Below are positions 1 to 12,176 of a stretch of DNA of 64,000 nt, in pieces (positions within the stretch are counted from its first letter, which is position 1; every line of letters begins with the position of its first letter). The notes under the pieces were generated by a model that did no database searches, was not told the origin of the DNA, and saw only the letters and a program-made list of their open reading frames with translations. Both the position numbers and the translations under genes were made by a program. Source of the DNA: Ischnura elegans (taxonomy: Eukaryota; Arthropoda; Insecta; Odonata; Coenagrionidae); NCBI RefSeq assembly GCF_921293095.1, contig NW_025791658.1:7750001-7814000 (forward strand), given 5' to 3'.

Positions 1-3000
1 AAAAGTAAAAATTGAAAAAAGGAAATTTTGAAAAAAGGAAATTTTGAAAAAAGAAAGTATAGAAAAAAGGAAATATTGAAAAGAGGAAATATTGCGAAAG
101 GAAATATTGAAAAAAGGAAATATCAAAATAAGAAAATATTTAGAAAGGAAATATTGACAAAAGGAAATATTGAAAATAGTAAATTTTGAAAAAAGGAAAT
201 ATTGAATAAAGGAAATATTGAAAAAAGAAGTATGGAAAAAATGAAATATTGAGAAAGGAAATATTGAAAATAGTAAATTTTGAAAAAAGGAAATATTGAA
301 TAAATGAAATATTGAGAAAGGAAGTATGGAAAAAATGAAATATTGAGAAAGGAAATATTGACAAAAATAAATATTGAAAATAGGAAATTTTGAAAAAAGG
401 AAATATTGAATAAACGAAATATTGAAAAAAGAAAATATTGAGAAAATGAAGTATTGAGAAAAGGAAGTATTGATAAAAGGATATATGGAAAAAAAGAATA
501 TATATAAAAAAAGGAAATATTGAGAAAGGAAATATTTAAAAAAGGAAATATTGAATAAGAAATATTTACAAAAGGAAATAATGAATAAAGGAAATATTGA
601 AATAAGGAAATATTGAAAAAAGAAGATATGGAGAAAGGAAATATTGAGAAATGAAATATTGAAAAAAGGAAATATTGACAAAAGGAAATATTGAAAAAAG
701 GAAATATTGAAAAAAGGAAATATTGAAAAAAGGAAATATTGAAAAAAGGTAATATTGAAAAAAGGAAATATTGAAAAAAGTAAATATTGAAAAAAGGAAA
801 TAATGAAAAAAGGAAATATTGAAAAAAGACAATATAGAAAAAAGGAAATATTGAAAAAAGGAAATATCAAAATAAGAAAATATTTAGAAAGGAAATATTG
901 ACAAAAGGAAATATTCAAAATAGTAAATTTTGAAAAAAGGAAATATTTAATAAAGGAAATATTGAAAAAAGAAGTATGGAAAAAATGAAATATTGAGAAA
1001 GGAAATATTGTAAATAGTAAATTTTGAAAAAAGGAAATATTGAATAAAGGAACAATTGAGAAAGGAAGTATGGAAAAAATGAAATATTGAGAAAGGAAAT
1101 ATTGACAAAAAGAAATTTTGAAAATAAGAAATTTTGAAAAAAGGAAATATTGAATAAGGGAAATATTGAAAAAAGAAAATATTGAGAAAATGAAGTATTA
1201 AAAAAGGAAGTATTGATAAAAGGATATATGGAAAAAAAGGAAATATTGAAAAAAGGAAATATTGAGAAAGGAAATATAGACAAAAGGAAATATCGAAAAA
1301 AGGAATAATTGAAAAAAGGAAATATTGAAAAGAGGAAATATTGAAAAAAGAAAATATTTAAAAAAGGAAATATTGAATAAGAAATATTTACAAAAGGAAA
1401 TAATGACTAAAGGAAATATTGAAATAAGGAAATATTGATAAAAAGGAAATATTGAGAAAGGAAATATTGAGAAATGAAATATTGAAAAAAGGAAATATTG
1501 ACAAAAGGAAATATTGAAAAAAGGAAATATTGAAAAAAGGAAATATTGAAAAAAGGAAATATTGAAAAAAGGAAATGTTGACGAAAGGAAATATTGCAAA
1601 AAGGAAATATTGAAAGAAGGAAATATTGAAAAAAGGAAATATTGAAAAAAGGAAATATTGAGAAAAGAAAATATTGAAAAAAGGAAATATTGATAAACGT
1701 AAATATTGAAAAAAGGAATAATTAAAAAAAGGAAATATTGAAAAAAATAAAAAAATATTGACAAAAGGAAATATTTTGAAAGGAAATATTGTCAAAAGGA
1801 AATATTGAAAAAAGGAAACATTAAAAAAGGAAATATTGAGAAAGGAAATATTGATAAAAGGAAATATTGCAAAAAGGTAATATTGAAAAAAGGAAATATT
1901 GGAGAAAGGAAATATTGAAAAGTCGAAATATTAAAAAAGAAGAAATATTGAAAAAGGAAACCTTAAAAAAAAGGAAATATTGACAAACGGAAATATTGAA
2001 AAAAGGAAATATTGACAAAAGGAAATATAGAAAAAAGGAAATATTGACAAAAGGAAATATTGAAAAAAGGAAATATTGCAAAAAGGAAATAATGAAAAAA
2101 GGAAATATTGAAAAAAGGAAATATTGAAAAAACGACATATTGAAAAGAGGAAATATTGAAAAAAAGGAAATATTGAAAAAAGGAAATATTGAGAACGGAA
2201 ATATTGACAAAAAGAAATATTGAAAAAAGGAAATTTTGAAAAGAGGAAATATTGAATAAAGGAAATATTGAGAAAGGAAGTATGGAAAAAATGAAATATT
2301 GAGAAAGGAAATATTGACAAAAAGAAATATTGAAAATAGGAAATTTTGAAAAAAGGAAATATTGAATAAAGGAAATATTGAAAAAAGAAAATATTGAGAA
2401 AATGAAGTATTTAGAAAAGGAAGTATTGATAAAAGGATATATGGAAAAAAAGGAAATATTGAAAAAAGGAAATATTGAGAAAGGAAATATGGACAAAAGG
2501 AAATATCGAAAAAAGGAATAATTGAAAAAAGGAAATATTGAAAAGAGGAAATATTGAAAAAAGAAAATATTTAAAAAAGGAAATATTGAATAAGAAATAT
2601 TTACAAAAGGAAAAAATGAATAAAGGAAATATTGAAATAAGGAAATATTGAAAAAAAGGAAATATTGAGAAAGGAAATATTGAGAAATGAAATATTGAAA
2701 AAAGGAAATATTGACAAAAGGAAATATTGAAAAAAGGAAATATTGAAAAAAGGAAATATTGAAAAAAGGAAATATTGAAAAAAGGAAATATTGAAAAAAG
2801 TAAATATTGAAAAAAGGAAATTTTGAAAAAAGGAAATATTGAAAAAAGAAAATATAGAAAAAAGGAAATATTGAAAAGAGGAAATATGGAGAAAGGAAAT
2901 ATTGAAAAAAGGAAATATCAAAATAAGAAAATATTTAGAAAGGAAATATTGACAAAAGGAAATATTGAAAATAGTAAATTTTGAAAAAAGGAAATATTGA

Positions 3001-5230
3001 ATAAAGGAAATATTGAAAAAAGAAGTATGGAAAAAATGAAATATTGAGAAAGGAAATATTGAAAATAGTAAATTTTGAAAAAAGGAAATATTGAATAAAG
3101 GAAATATTGAGAAAGGAAGTATGGAAAAAATGAAATATTGAGAAAGGAAATATTGACAAAAATAAATATTGAAAATAGGAAATTTTGAAAAAAGGAAATA
3201 TTGAATAAACGAAATATTGAAAAAAGAAAATATTGGGAAAATGAAGTATTGAGAAAAGGAAGTATTGATAAAAGGATATATGGAAAAAAATAATATATTG
3301 AAAAAAGGAATTATTGAGAAAGGAAATATGGACAAAAGGAAATATCGAAAAAACGAATAATTGAAAAAAGGAAATATTGAAAATAGGAAATATTGAAAAA
3401 AGAAAATGTTTAAAAAAGGAAATATTGAATAAGAAATATTTACAAAAGGAAATAATGAATAAAGGAAATATTGAAATAAGGAAATATTGAAAAAAAGGAA
3501 ATATTGAGAAATGAAATATTGAAAAAAGGAAATATTGACAAAGGGAAATATTGAAAAAAGGAAATATTGAAAAAAGGAAATATTGAAAAAAGGAAATATT
3601 GAAAAAAGGAAATATTGAAAAAAGGAAATATTGAAAAAAGTAAATATTGAAAAAAGGAAATATTGAAAAAAGGAAATATTGAAAAAAGACAATATAGAAA
3701 AAAGGAAATATTGAAAAAAGGAAATATTGAGAAAGGAAATATTGAAAAAAGGAAATATTAAAATAAGAAAATATTTAGAAAGGAAATATTGACAAAAGGA
3801 AATATTGAATATAGTAAATTTTGAAAAAAGGAAATATTGAATAAATGAAATATTGAAAAAAGAAAATATTGAGAAATAGAAGTATTGAGAAAAGGAAGTA
3901 TTGAAAAAAGGATATATTGAAAAAAAGGAAATATTGAGAAAAGGAAATATTGAGAAAGGAAATATGGACAAAAGGAAATATTGAAAAAAGGAATAATTGA
4001 AAAAAGGAAATATTTAAAAGAGGAAATATTGAAAAAAGAAAATATTTAAAAAAGAAAATATTGTAAAAGAAATATTTACAAAAGGAAATAATGAAAAAAG
4101 GAAATATTGAAAAAAGGAAATATTGAAAAAAAGGAAATATTGAGAAAGGAAATATTGAGAAATGAAATATTGAAAAAGGAAATATTGACAGAAGGAAATA
4201 TTGAAAATAGGAAATATTGAAAAAAGGAAATATTGAAAAAAGGAAATATTGAAAAAAGGAAATATTGAAAAATGTAATTATTGAAAAAAGGAATTACTGA
4301 AAAAAGGAAATATTGAAAAAAGAAAATATAGAAAAAGGAAATATTGAAAAGAGGAAATATTGAGAAAGGAAATATTGAAAAAAGGAAATATTAAAATAAG
4401 GAAATATTTAGAAAGGAAACTTTGACAAAAGGAAATATTGAAAAAGGAAGTATTGAAAAAAGGAAATATTGAGAAAGGAAATACTGAAAAAAGAAAATAT
4501 TAAAATGAGGAAATATTGACAAAGGAAATATTGACAAAAAAAATATTGAAAAAGAAAGAATTGACAAGAGGAAATATGGAAATAAGGAAATATTGAAAAT
4601 AGGAAATATTGAGAAAGGTAATATTGTTTAAAGGAAATATTGAAAAAAGGAAATATTGAAAAAAGGAAATATTGAAAAAGGAAATATTGACAAAAGGAAA
4701 TAATGAAAAAAGGAAATATTGAAAAAAGAAAATATTGAAAAAAGGAAATATTAAGAAATAAATAATTGAAAAAAGGAAATATTGAAAAAAAAAATATTGA
4801 GAAAGGAAATATTGACAAAAGGAAGTTTTGAAAAAAGGAAATATTGAAAAAAGGAATTATTGAGAGAGGAAATATTGACAAAAAGATGTATGGAAAAAAG
4901 GAAGTATTGAAAAAAGGATATTGAAAAAAGGAAATATTGATAAAAGGAAATATAAAAAAGGAAATATTGATAAAAGGAAAAATTGAAAAAAGGAAAAATT
5001 GAAAAAAAGAAATATTGGAAAATGGAATAATTAAAAAAAGGAAATATTGAGAAAGGAAATATTGACGAAAGGAAATATTGAAAAAAGGAAATATTGACAA
5101 AAGGAAATATTGAAAAAAAAAATAATAAAAAAAAGGAAATCATGAAAAAAAAGAATGTATAGAAAGGAAATTTTGACAAAAGGAAATATTGAAAAAAGGA
5201 GATATTTAAAAAAGGAAGTATTGAAAAAAG
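1..5230. repeat. 16-bp purine-rich minisatellite array
   Basis: Tandem array of a degenerate 16-bp unit, GAAAAAAGGAAATATT, running from the window edge to about 5230, roughly 325 units. The plus strand has almost no C. Variant units recur in a fixed order: the landmark GGATATATGG lies at about 479, 1222, 2435 and 3274 (a variant at 3910), and a run containing TCAAAATAAG lies at about 125, 870 and 2918. The array therefore has higher-order blocks of about 0.64 to 1.2 kb. Units become more degenerate after about 4500. No gene is present. The complementary strand has no stop codon in any phase of the unit, which creates long meaningless open frames. Confidence 0.95.
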
Positions 5231-5635
5231 GGTTTATAAACATTCTGTAATTTCTTTTGTTTATGCATATTCCCATATGTGCGTAAAAAGTAGCTTCTTC
5301 TCGTATCATCAATTAATGGTTAATTCTAACAAAACTATATAGAATACCTTGAGATAAAAATTATTTGGATGACGCATTTTAAAAATCCATACAATTTCAG
5401 TATTCTTGGGCTTTTAAACATTCTGTAATTCCTTTTGTTCATGCATATTCCCATATGTGCTTAAAAAAAGTATCTTCTCGTATCGTCAATTAATGAGTTA
5501 TTCTAACAAAACTATATCGAATGCCTTAGGGCACTTATTATTTGGATGATGCATTTATAAAAATCCATGCAATTTCAGTAAGTTTGGGTATTTACACATT
5601 CTGTAATTCCTGTTGTTTATGCATATAACCATATA
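5231..5635. repeat. 179-bp satellite, left fragment
   Basis: About 2.3 monomers of the AT-rich satellite that fills the rest of the window, recognised by TATGCATATTCCCATATGTG and GCATCTTCTCGTATCGTC. It starts mid-monomer directly after the 16-bp minisatellite and is cut at 5635 by the Helitron-like insertion. The monomer resumes at 18346. Confidence 0.93.
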
Positions 5636-6130
5636 CTCGCACGCTCCGCGCGCTCGTTAAGGGGCTCCGCCCCTTAAAACCCCGGTTCCGGCTCTGCCGT
5701 CAACATTTGTGGTCGTTCGAAGACTTTTGAAGATCGAATACACTCAACACGGCTAGGGGCCGGCTTAGCCGGCCAGGGGGTAGGGATGTGCCCCACTCAT
5801 TCCTCGGAACGGCTTCGCCATTCCTCACTGAAGGGCGGCTTCGCCGCCTGGGGGTTTAGTGTGCCAGAGGGCGAGGGCATTTCGGAACTGTTTCACCGTC
5901 ATTCGTTTAAGGGGCGGCTTCGCCGCCCAGAGGTGGGGGGAGTCCACAGCGGTTGCGCCGCTTGAACATCGGGGCGGCTACGCCGCCCGGGGGTTGCTGA
6001 AGCTCCCCTTCGCCTACGCCAGTTCCTCGTTGTGGGGCGGTTTCGCCGCCTTGGGGTTGAGGAGCCCCCCCGCGGCTGCTCCGCCTAGCCCTTATAAATG
6101 GTCTTCCCCACCGAGAGGGGTGCCCAGGGG
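5636..6130 (-). repeat. GC-rich hairpin array, unit A
   Basis: Stretch with repeated short inverted repeats such as GGGCGGCTTCGCCGCC and GGAACGGCTTCGCCATTCC, separated by about 20-60 bp. Most have a 3-nt loop. Read on the element's sense (minus) strand, the core is GGC-GAA-GCC. The open frames here (arginine- and proline-rich) are by-products of the repeats. Confidence 0.85.
5657..5677 (-). other. 3'-terminal hairpin, unit A
   Basis: Perfect 9-bp stem TTAAGGGGC with loop TCC (plus strand), 21 nt from the unit's 3' end at 5636. Its position matches the hairpin that precedes Helitron 3' ends and is thought to signal the end of rolling-circle replication. Confidence 0.75.
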
Positions 6131-7100
6131 GATTCGGGGATTTTAATGTGTTATGCATGCGGTGACCAAAAGTGCACAGTGATCATGTAGCGATGATTGT
6201 AAAAGGTAGTGCAATGCGGATTAATAGTGGCGACAAGTACCCATAAAAGAAGACTTAATGGCAAGTTTTTCATTTTTTTTTCGGGGGGTTCCTACGGAAT
6301 ACCGGGGGTTTTATACTTGTGTTAAACCAGTGGTCACTAAAAGTTCTCATAAATTCCGTGCCGATAAGTCCTAGGGGACCGGAAGAGTGGTCTTACGATT
6401 CTTTTCCCTGGAGAGGCTATTTATTAGAAATTTTTTGGGAGGTTTCACGGGGTTATCGGGGGTTTTAATAAGTGGTAGGGGCACCGGTTAAATTGTGTCG
6501 AAAACTATTCGGAAAGGCGAGTTTAAAATTCATTAATTTTTTAGCGATGTTCCAGGAGGTGATCGGGGGTTTCTGGTATTTTTTCTCGTATGGTTTACGG
6601 TTGCTCGCCCTCACCAAATATTCCGGATCTAGACCTCAGAGGGGACGGGTAGTGCGGCGTAATGTTTGCGAGAAGTTCCCAAATAGGAGACTAAATGACA
6701 CATTTTACATTTGGGGGGGATTTCACGGGGATACCGGGGGTTTAAATGTGTGTACTCCTGGCGTTCACCATCCATTCACATAAATTTCGGGGGGATGAGT
6801 CGTTGGGGGCGGTGGAATAGTCACGAAAAGTACCGAAAAAGTAGACTTATTTGAAAATTTTTTTTTGGGGGGGGGGGTATGTGGGTTTACCGGGGGTTTA
6901 TAGGTTTTTACTGCCAGCGGTCATCAATCGTCCACATCAATTCCGTAGCGATGAATGGTAAGGATTGGAAAAGCGGCGGAATTGTGACGAAAGGTACCCG
7001 ACAAGGCTACTTATATGCTAATTTTAATTTTTTAGGGGGTTTTTGGGGGTTAAAAGATGACGGTACTATATGGTCACATTCATTTACTGTCATGTCTAAA
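6130..7100. repeat. Degenerate ~150-170 bp modules in unit A body
   Basis: Loose tandem modules marked by ACCGGGGGTTT-like strings (about 6302, 6451, 6559, 6731, 6889, 7037) and by CCGTAGCGATGA-like strings (about 6190, 6352, 6940). The same modules occur in unit C (about 11720-12620 and 13360-13690). Traces occur near 9465-9545 and 16570-16650 in units B and D. Poly-G tracts of 5-10 bases punctuate them. No function is recognised. Confidence 0.6.
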
Positions 7101-7875
7101 AGAATTGTGCCCTATGACATCCATATTTCGAAAGTAATACAATAAAAAGCAAACCAGTCCCTGAAAAATGTTAGCAGTGCCCGCCATTTTTATTTTTTCG
7201 CGGTTAAATCCATTAAACTATTATTAAAATGTTTATGTTTTCTGAAAGACAATGCATAGTTGTATGTAACTACAAAGTTTGAAAGAAATCGGTTGAGTTA
7301 AAATTGACAAAACCTTGTGTTAATCTTTTGAAAATCGTAATTTTCGGTGATTTCGGAATATTTTAATTTTATTCTCAGTAACCAAGGACGATGAAAGAAA
7401 AACGTTACCTACATTTCGAAGACTATTTTATGAGCATATATAATAATCATTTTCAATATCCTACACATGTAATTACGACTAGGGGAGCGGAAGTTATGAA
7501 ATATTTTTCGAAAACCCAATTTTTGGACGCCATTTTGGCAGCAAATTTCTTAAAAAGAAACTTAAAACATAACATAATTACGTTACTACATTTACCAGCT
7601 TTCAGAAAATGCATTAACGATCCGTGTGGCATGCACGGTTCGCGCGCAGTAAAATAAAAACCGGAAGACGGTCCCCGGAAAAAGCGCGATTTCGGCCATT
7701 TTGTCGTTCTAGCGACGACACGTGGCAGAAACTTCCGGTTTTCGGATTTTTCCTCCGAATCATTTCAGGTTCCCCGCACGCGTGCCAAATTTCAGCTCTC
7801 CAGCACTTCTAGAAGTGGTCGGGAATTTGTATTCATCAGTGAGTCAGTCACCACGAGGGCTGTATATAGTTAGGA

Positions 7876-9340
7876 CTCGCCGCGCTGCGCGCGCTCGTTA
7901 GGGGGCTACGCCCCCTAAAACCCCCCGCATCCGGCTTCGCCGGCTGCCCCCGCCGGCTGCCCCCGCCGGACGGCTTCGCCGTCCACCCCGCGACTACTCG
8001 GAACGGCTGAGCCGTTCCTCGCCAAGGGGTCGTCTTCGCCGCCCATATATTTAGGCAGCCCTCCGACAGACAGCAGCTGGTTCCTCGAAAGGGCTTCGCC
8101 GTTCATCGTGTGAGGGCGGCTTCGCCGCACAAATGTTACCCGAGTCCCACCTAGGCGTGGACTCCTGGGAACGGCATCGCCCTTCCTCGTGCCGGGGCGG
8201 CTTCGCCACCCAAGGTTTACCGGTGTTCCCCCGAGACTGCGACAACTCGGAACGGCTGCGCCGTTCCTCGCCGCCCCCACCGGACGGCTTCGCCGTCCCA
8301 CCCGGGACTCCTCGGAACGGCTTCGCCGTTTCTCGTTGTGGGTCAGCTTCGCCGCCCATATATTGAGGCAGCCCTCCAACAGACACCAGCTAGCACCTCG
8401 GAACGGCTTCGCCGTTCATCGTGTTAGGGCGGCTTCGCCGCCCAAGGGTTACCCGAGTCCCCCAGAGGCGTGGACTCCTGGGAACGGCATCGCCCTTCCT
8501 CGTGGCGGGGCGGCTTCGCCGCCCAAGGTTTACCGGTGTTCCCCCGCGCCTTCGACAACTCGGAACGGCTGCGCCGTTCCTCGCCTGTGGGCGGCTTCAC
8601 CGCCCAAGGGTTATCTCGTCGTAATGGGGCGGCTTCGCCTCCCAAGGTTTACCTATTTCCCCGAGCCATCGCCTCCTCGGAACGGCTGAGCCGTTCCTCG
8701 CGTGGGGGCGGCTTCGCCGCCCAAGGGTTATCGGCGCCCTCCCTCGTAAGCTTCCTCGTAATGGGGCGGGTTCGCCGCCCAGGGTTTACCCGTGTTCCCC
8801 CGAGGCGTCGAATCCTGGGAACGGCGTCGCCCTTCCACGTGATAGGGCGGCTTCGCCGCCCAAGGTTTACTGTGTCCCCCCGAGCCGTCGACTCCTCGGA
8901 ACGGCTTCGCCGTTCCTCGTCTGTGGGCGGCTTTGCCGCCCAAGGGTTATCGGCGCCCTCCCCCCGTAAGCTTCCTGGTGATGGGGCGCCTTCGCCGCCC
9001 AAGGTTTACCCGTGTCTCCCCGAGGCGTCGACTCCTGGGAACGGCATCGCCCATCCGCGTGATGGGGCGGCTTCGCCGCCCAAGGTTTACTGTGTCCCCC
9101 CGAACCGTCAACTCCTCGGAACGCATTCGCCGTTCCTCGTCTTTGGGCGGCTTCGCCGCCCAAGGGTTATCGGCGCCCTCCCCCCTCGTAAGACACCCAT
9201 TCGGCTGCCCCACGTGTTGGAGCGGATTTGCCGCCCGAGGGTTCTCGGAGGTTTTCCGCGCCTCTGACTCCTTGGAATGTCTCCGTCGTTCCTGGGGCGG
9301 GGGCAGCTTCGCCGCCAGGGTTTTCACTCCTCACAGAGCA
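7876..9340 (-). repeat. GC-rich hairpin array, unit B
   Basis: Alternating hairpins of two main kinds: GGGCGGCTTCGCCGCCC (7-bp stem) and GGAACGGCTTCGCCGTTCC (8-bp stem), each about every 80-90 bp from roughly 7925 to 9160. Spacers are conserved, for example AAGGTTTACC and GTCGACTCCT. Stems vary in paired positions, including GGACGGCTTCGCCGTCC near 8283. No protein-coding signal is present: long frames on both strands merely follow the repeat. Confidence 0.88.
7898..7918 (-). other. 3'-terminal hairpin, unit B
   Basis: Perfect 9-bp stem TTAGGGGGC with loop TAC, 22 nt from the 3' end at 7876. Compared with units A and C, the fourth stem pair is G-C instead of A-T: a compensated change. Confidence 0.75.
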
Positions 9341-11125
9341 ATGCGTACTACCAGCTAACCCCCATCGTTTACAAAGGCTACCGGGGGATAATGAGGCAGA
9401 ATGTAGACGCATGCTAGCCGTGATTGTGGCATTTTAGCTAATGACCATGTTTCGAAGGCGGTCCGGGGGGTTTCCAGGGGTTTTTATGAGTGTACTGACA
9501 ACGGTCACAATCATCCAAATGAATTCCTTAGCGATGAGTCATAGGAGAAGGGAAATACTGCTAAAATATGCGAAAACACCGAAGAACATGCTATTAACAG
9601 AAAAAGAAGAATTTTTTCCCCGGTCTTATAGGAAGCCACGTGAAATTTCGAGGGGTTTTCTTGCATAAAAGGTCTTTGTCTACCTACAGTAAAAATTCCA
9701 GCGATCTAACTGTAGGGGAACAATGAATTTTCCCGTATTACCCACATTTAGATTACCAATTCTGTGATCTCCACATAGCGGTTCATAGGCGCTGTAATAA
9801 GGCATAACTAAAGTGAATTTCGTAGCCGTACCTTATGGGGAAGTGGTTAAAAAAATCGGTTTTAGGTGTCCTTGTCCTGGAAGCCCTTTTATTACTCTAC
9901 TATTTTGTTAAGAAATGTACATTTAAAAATTTGAAGTTTTATTGCGGGTGTGTAATTGCGGCAGGATAATTGAACATGACGCGTAAATATAGCCGACACA
10001 ATTCCCATTCGGAATCAATAAAAACGATACAACTGGGATGAATGGTACACGAAATATACGACTTATTATGTAATTTTTATTTTTTTGGGGGGGTCACAGG
10101 GGGTTTTCGAGGGACCTAAAGTGCTTGTTCTATATGACGCGGCATCGTTTACCTTGGATAAACATTTCGGCTCTGTAGCTGTAGTGTAAGCATGCTTTTT
10201 CGACGGTGTCACCCGTTAAAATTAAATATTCTGCGTTCTCCTGGTAGCGGCGCGTAGGGGCACGAGAAAGACGTCAATCACCTGAATTTGGTGTCCGTAC
10301 CACGTCGGGAAGTGGTAAAAAAAAATTCGGAAAAATTTAAAATCGTGTGTTGAGGGAATGCAAACTTCACGGCGGATGTGTTGTAAGTTACCAAACGTTG
10401 TAGGAGTCGCAATTTCAATGGAAATACATAATCGTTAATAACTCGAAATTCTTTCGTCCTTTGGATACATGAAGATAGCCGAAAAATTGAATAAAAAATC
10501 TAGTATCTTGCATTAAAGTGAATTTGTCCTACGATTATTGCAAATTGGTGAAAAAAATTCCGAAATTCGGCCCATAAGAAACGCATTGAAAATTTGAAAA
10601 AGTTAAAAAAAATACTTTTAATCAAAATATTGCAAAGAAAACGACACTACAAAATCAACCAAAAAATCTAGTATCTCATACGTGAAGGACTTATTCCTAC
10701 AACGATTTAAAGTTGGTTTAAAAAAAATCCAAAGATAGGCCCATAAGAAAAGCATTGGAAATTTAAAAAAATTATAAAAAATACTTATGATCAAAATACG
10801 GCTAAATGGTTCACATCAAAAAATCGGCCAAAAAACCTAGTTTCCGTCAGTGAAATTTCACGTTCCCGTGACGTTTGCAAGTATGCGAAGAATGGAAAAC
10901 GTTTTAGTCCCATAAGGCTCCAATGTTAATTCGGATCGATATATCTCGAAAACCGATCGACTTTTTCCAGTTTTCGGACTTTTCCCCTCGATGAATATTT
11001 TTTCTCCACGGCCTGTAAAAATTTCGTCTTCCCAGCACGTCCGGAAGTGGTCGGGAATTTGTATACGTGAATCAGTCAGTGGTCAGTGAGCTATCTGTCA
11101 CACATCGGGTTGTATATAATATAGA

Positions 11126-11720
11126 CTCGCTGCGCTCCGCGCGCTCGTTAAGGGGCTCCGCCCCTTAAAAACCCCGGGTCCGGCTTCGCCGTCTACATTT
11201 GTGATTCTTCGAAGAATTTTAGTTCGAATAATCTCACCTCAGCTAGTGGCCGGCTTCGCCGGCCAGGGGGTAGGGAAGCGCCCCACTCATTCCTCGGAAC
11301 GGCTACGCCGTTCCTCGTTGAGAGGCGGTTTCGCCGCCCAGGGGTTGAGTGTGCCCCCCCGGGGCTACCCCGCTTTATACTCGGAACGGCTTCGCCGTTC
11401 CTCGTCAGGGGTCGGCAAAGCCGCCCAGAGGGCAAGGGCATTTTGGAACTGTTTTACCGTCATTCGTTTAAGGGGCGGCTTCGCCGCCCAGAGGCAGAGG
11501 GAGCCCACAGCGGCTGCGCCGCTTTAACGTCGGGGCGGCTTCGCCGCCCAAGGGTTACTGAAGCTCCCCCTCGCCTACGCCAGTTACTCCTCGGAACGGC
11601 TTCACCGTTCCTCGTTGTGGGGCGGCTTCGCCGCCTTGGGGATAATGAGCCCCCCGCGGCTGCTCCACGTAGTCCTCATAAATGGTCCTCTCCACCGAGA
11701 GGGTGCCCAGGGGGATTAGG
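11126..11720 (-). repeat. GC-rich hairpin array, unit C
   Basis: Counterpart of the unit A array. It contains GGCCGGCTTCGCCGGCC near 11250, GGAACGGCTACGCCGTTCC near 11297, GGAACGGCTTCGCCGTTCC near 11384 and several GGGCGGCTTCGCCGCC copies. Stem sequences differ between hairpins but remain self-complementary. Confidence 0.86.
11148..11168 (-). other. 3'-terminal hairpin, unit C
   Basis: Stem TTAAGGGGC with loop TCC, the same as in unit A, 22 nt from the 3' end at 11126. Confidence 0.75.
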
Positions 11721-12176
11721 GGGTTTTCATGTGTTATACATGCGGTCATCAATCGTCCACAGTGATCATGTGGCGATGATTTTAAAGGGTAGTGCAATGC
11801 GGCGTAATAGTGGCGACAAGTACCCATAAAAGAAGACTTAATGGCAAGTTTTCATTTTTTGCTGGGGGTTCCAACGGAATACCGGGGGTTTTATGCGTGT
11901 GAAAACCAGTGGTCACAAATCGTTCTCATAAATTCCGTGCGGATAAGTCCTAGGGGTCTGGAACAGTGGCAGAATTCTGACGATTGTTTTACCCGGATAG
12001 GCGATTTATTAGAAAAAATTTTCTGGGAGCTTTCACGGGGTTATCGGGGGTTTTAATAAGTAGTAGAGGCACCAGACAGTAGTAGAGTAAATAGTGACGA
12101 AAACTACTCGGAAAAGCGCCTTTGACATTTTTTTATTTTTTTTCGGCGAGGTTCCAGGAGGTGATCGGGGGTTTTC

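Larger units (their letters stand above)
5636..7875 (-). mobile_element. Helitron-like unit A (2.24 kb)
   Basis: Last unit of the concatemer in minus-strand order, of the same subfamily as unit C. Its 5' end (7875 downward) reads TCCTAACTATATACAGCC, followed by a GACTGACTCACTG segment and a CTTCTAGAAG palindrome. The middle (about 6130-7100) holds degenerate repeats of roughly 150-170 bp marked by ACCGGGGGTTT. The 3' portion (5636-6130) is a GC-rich hairpin array. Short open frames in it are not conserved with unit C and show no protein family. Confidence 0.7.
7876..11125 (-). mobile_element. Helitron-like unit B (3.25 kb)
   Basis: Third unit in minus-strand order, of the same subfamily as unit D, with which it aligns over nearly its full length. 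The 5' end (11125 downward) reads TCTATATTATATACAACCCG. The body (9340-11125) is AT-rich noncoding sequence with no convincing gene. The 3' part (7876-9340) is a dense hairpin array. Unit B lacks the 317-bp expansions and the roughly 100-bp insertion seen in unit D. Confidence 0.7.

Noticed and set aside
140-5312. Long minus-strand open frames (up to 456 residues) rich in F, I, S, Y and Q
   Set aside because: They translate the 16-bp repeat: with no stop in any phase, the complement always yields the same 16-residue motif. There is no start context, domain or codon signal.
5859-6158. Arginine/proline/glycine-rich open frames on both strands in the hairpin arrays (also 7915-9437, 11193-11829, 14468-16547)
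   Set aside because: They follow the GC-rich repeats and are equally open on opposite strands. Length changes of 317 bp shift the frame without consequence, so they are not genes.
7876-9340. CRISPR-like regularly spaced repeats
   Set aside because: Spacers are themselves repeated, the repeats are short hairpins, the DNA is eukaryotic and there are no cas genes.
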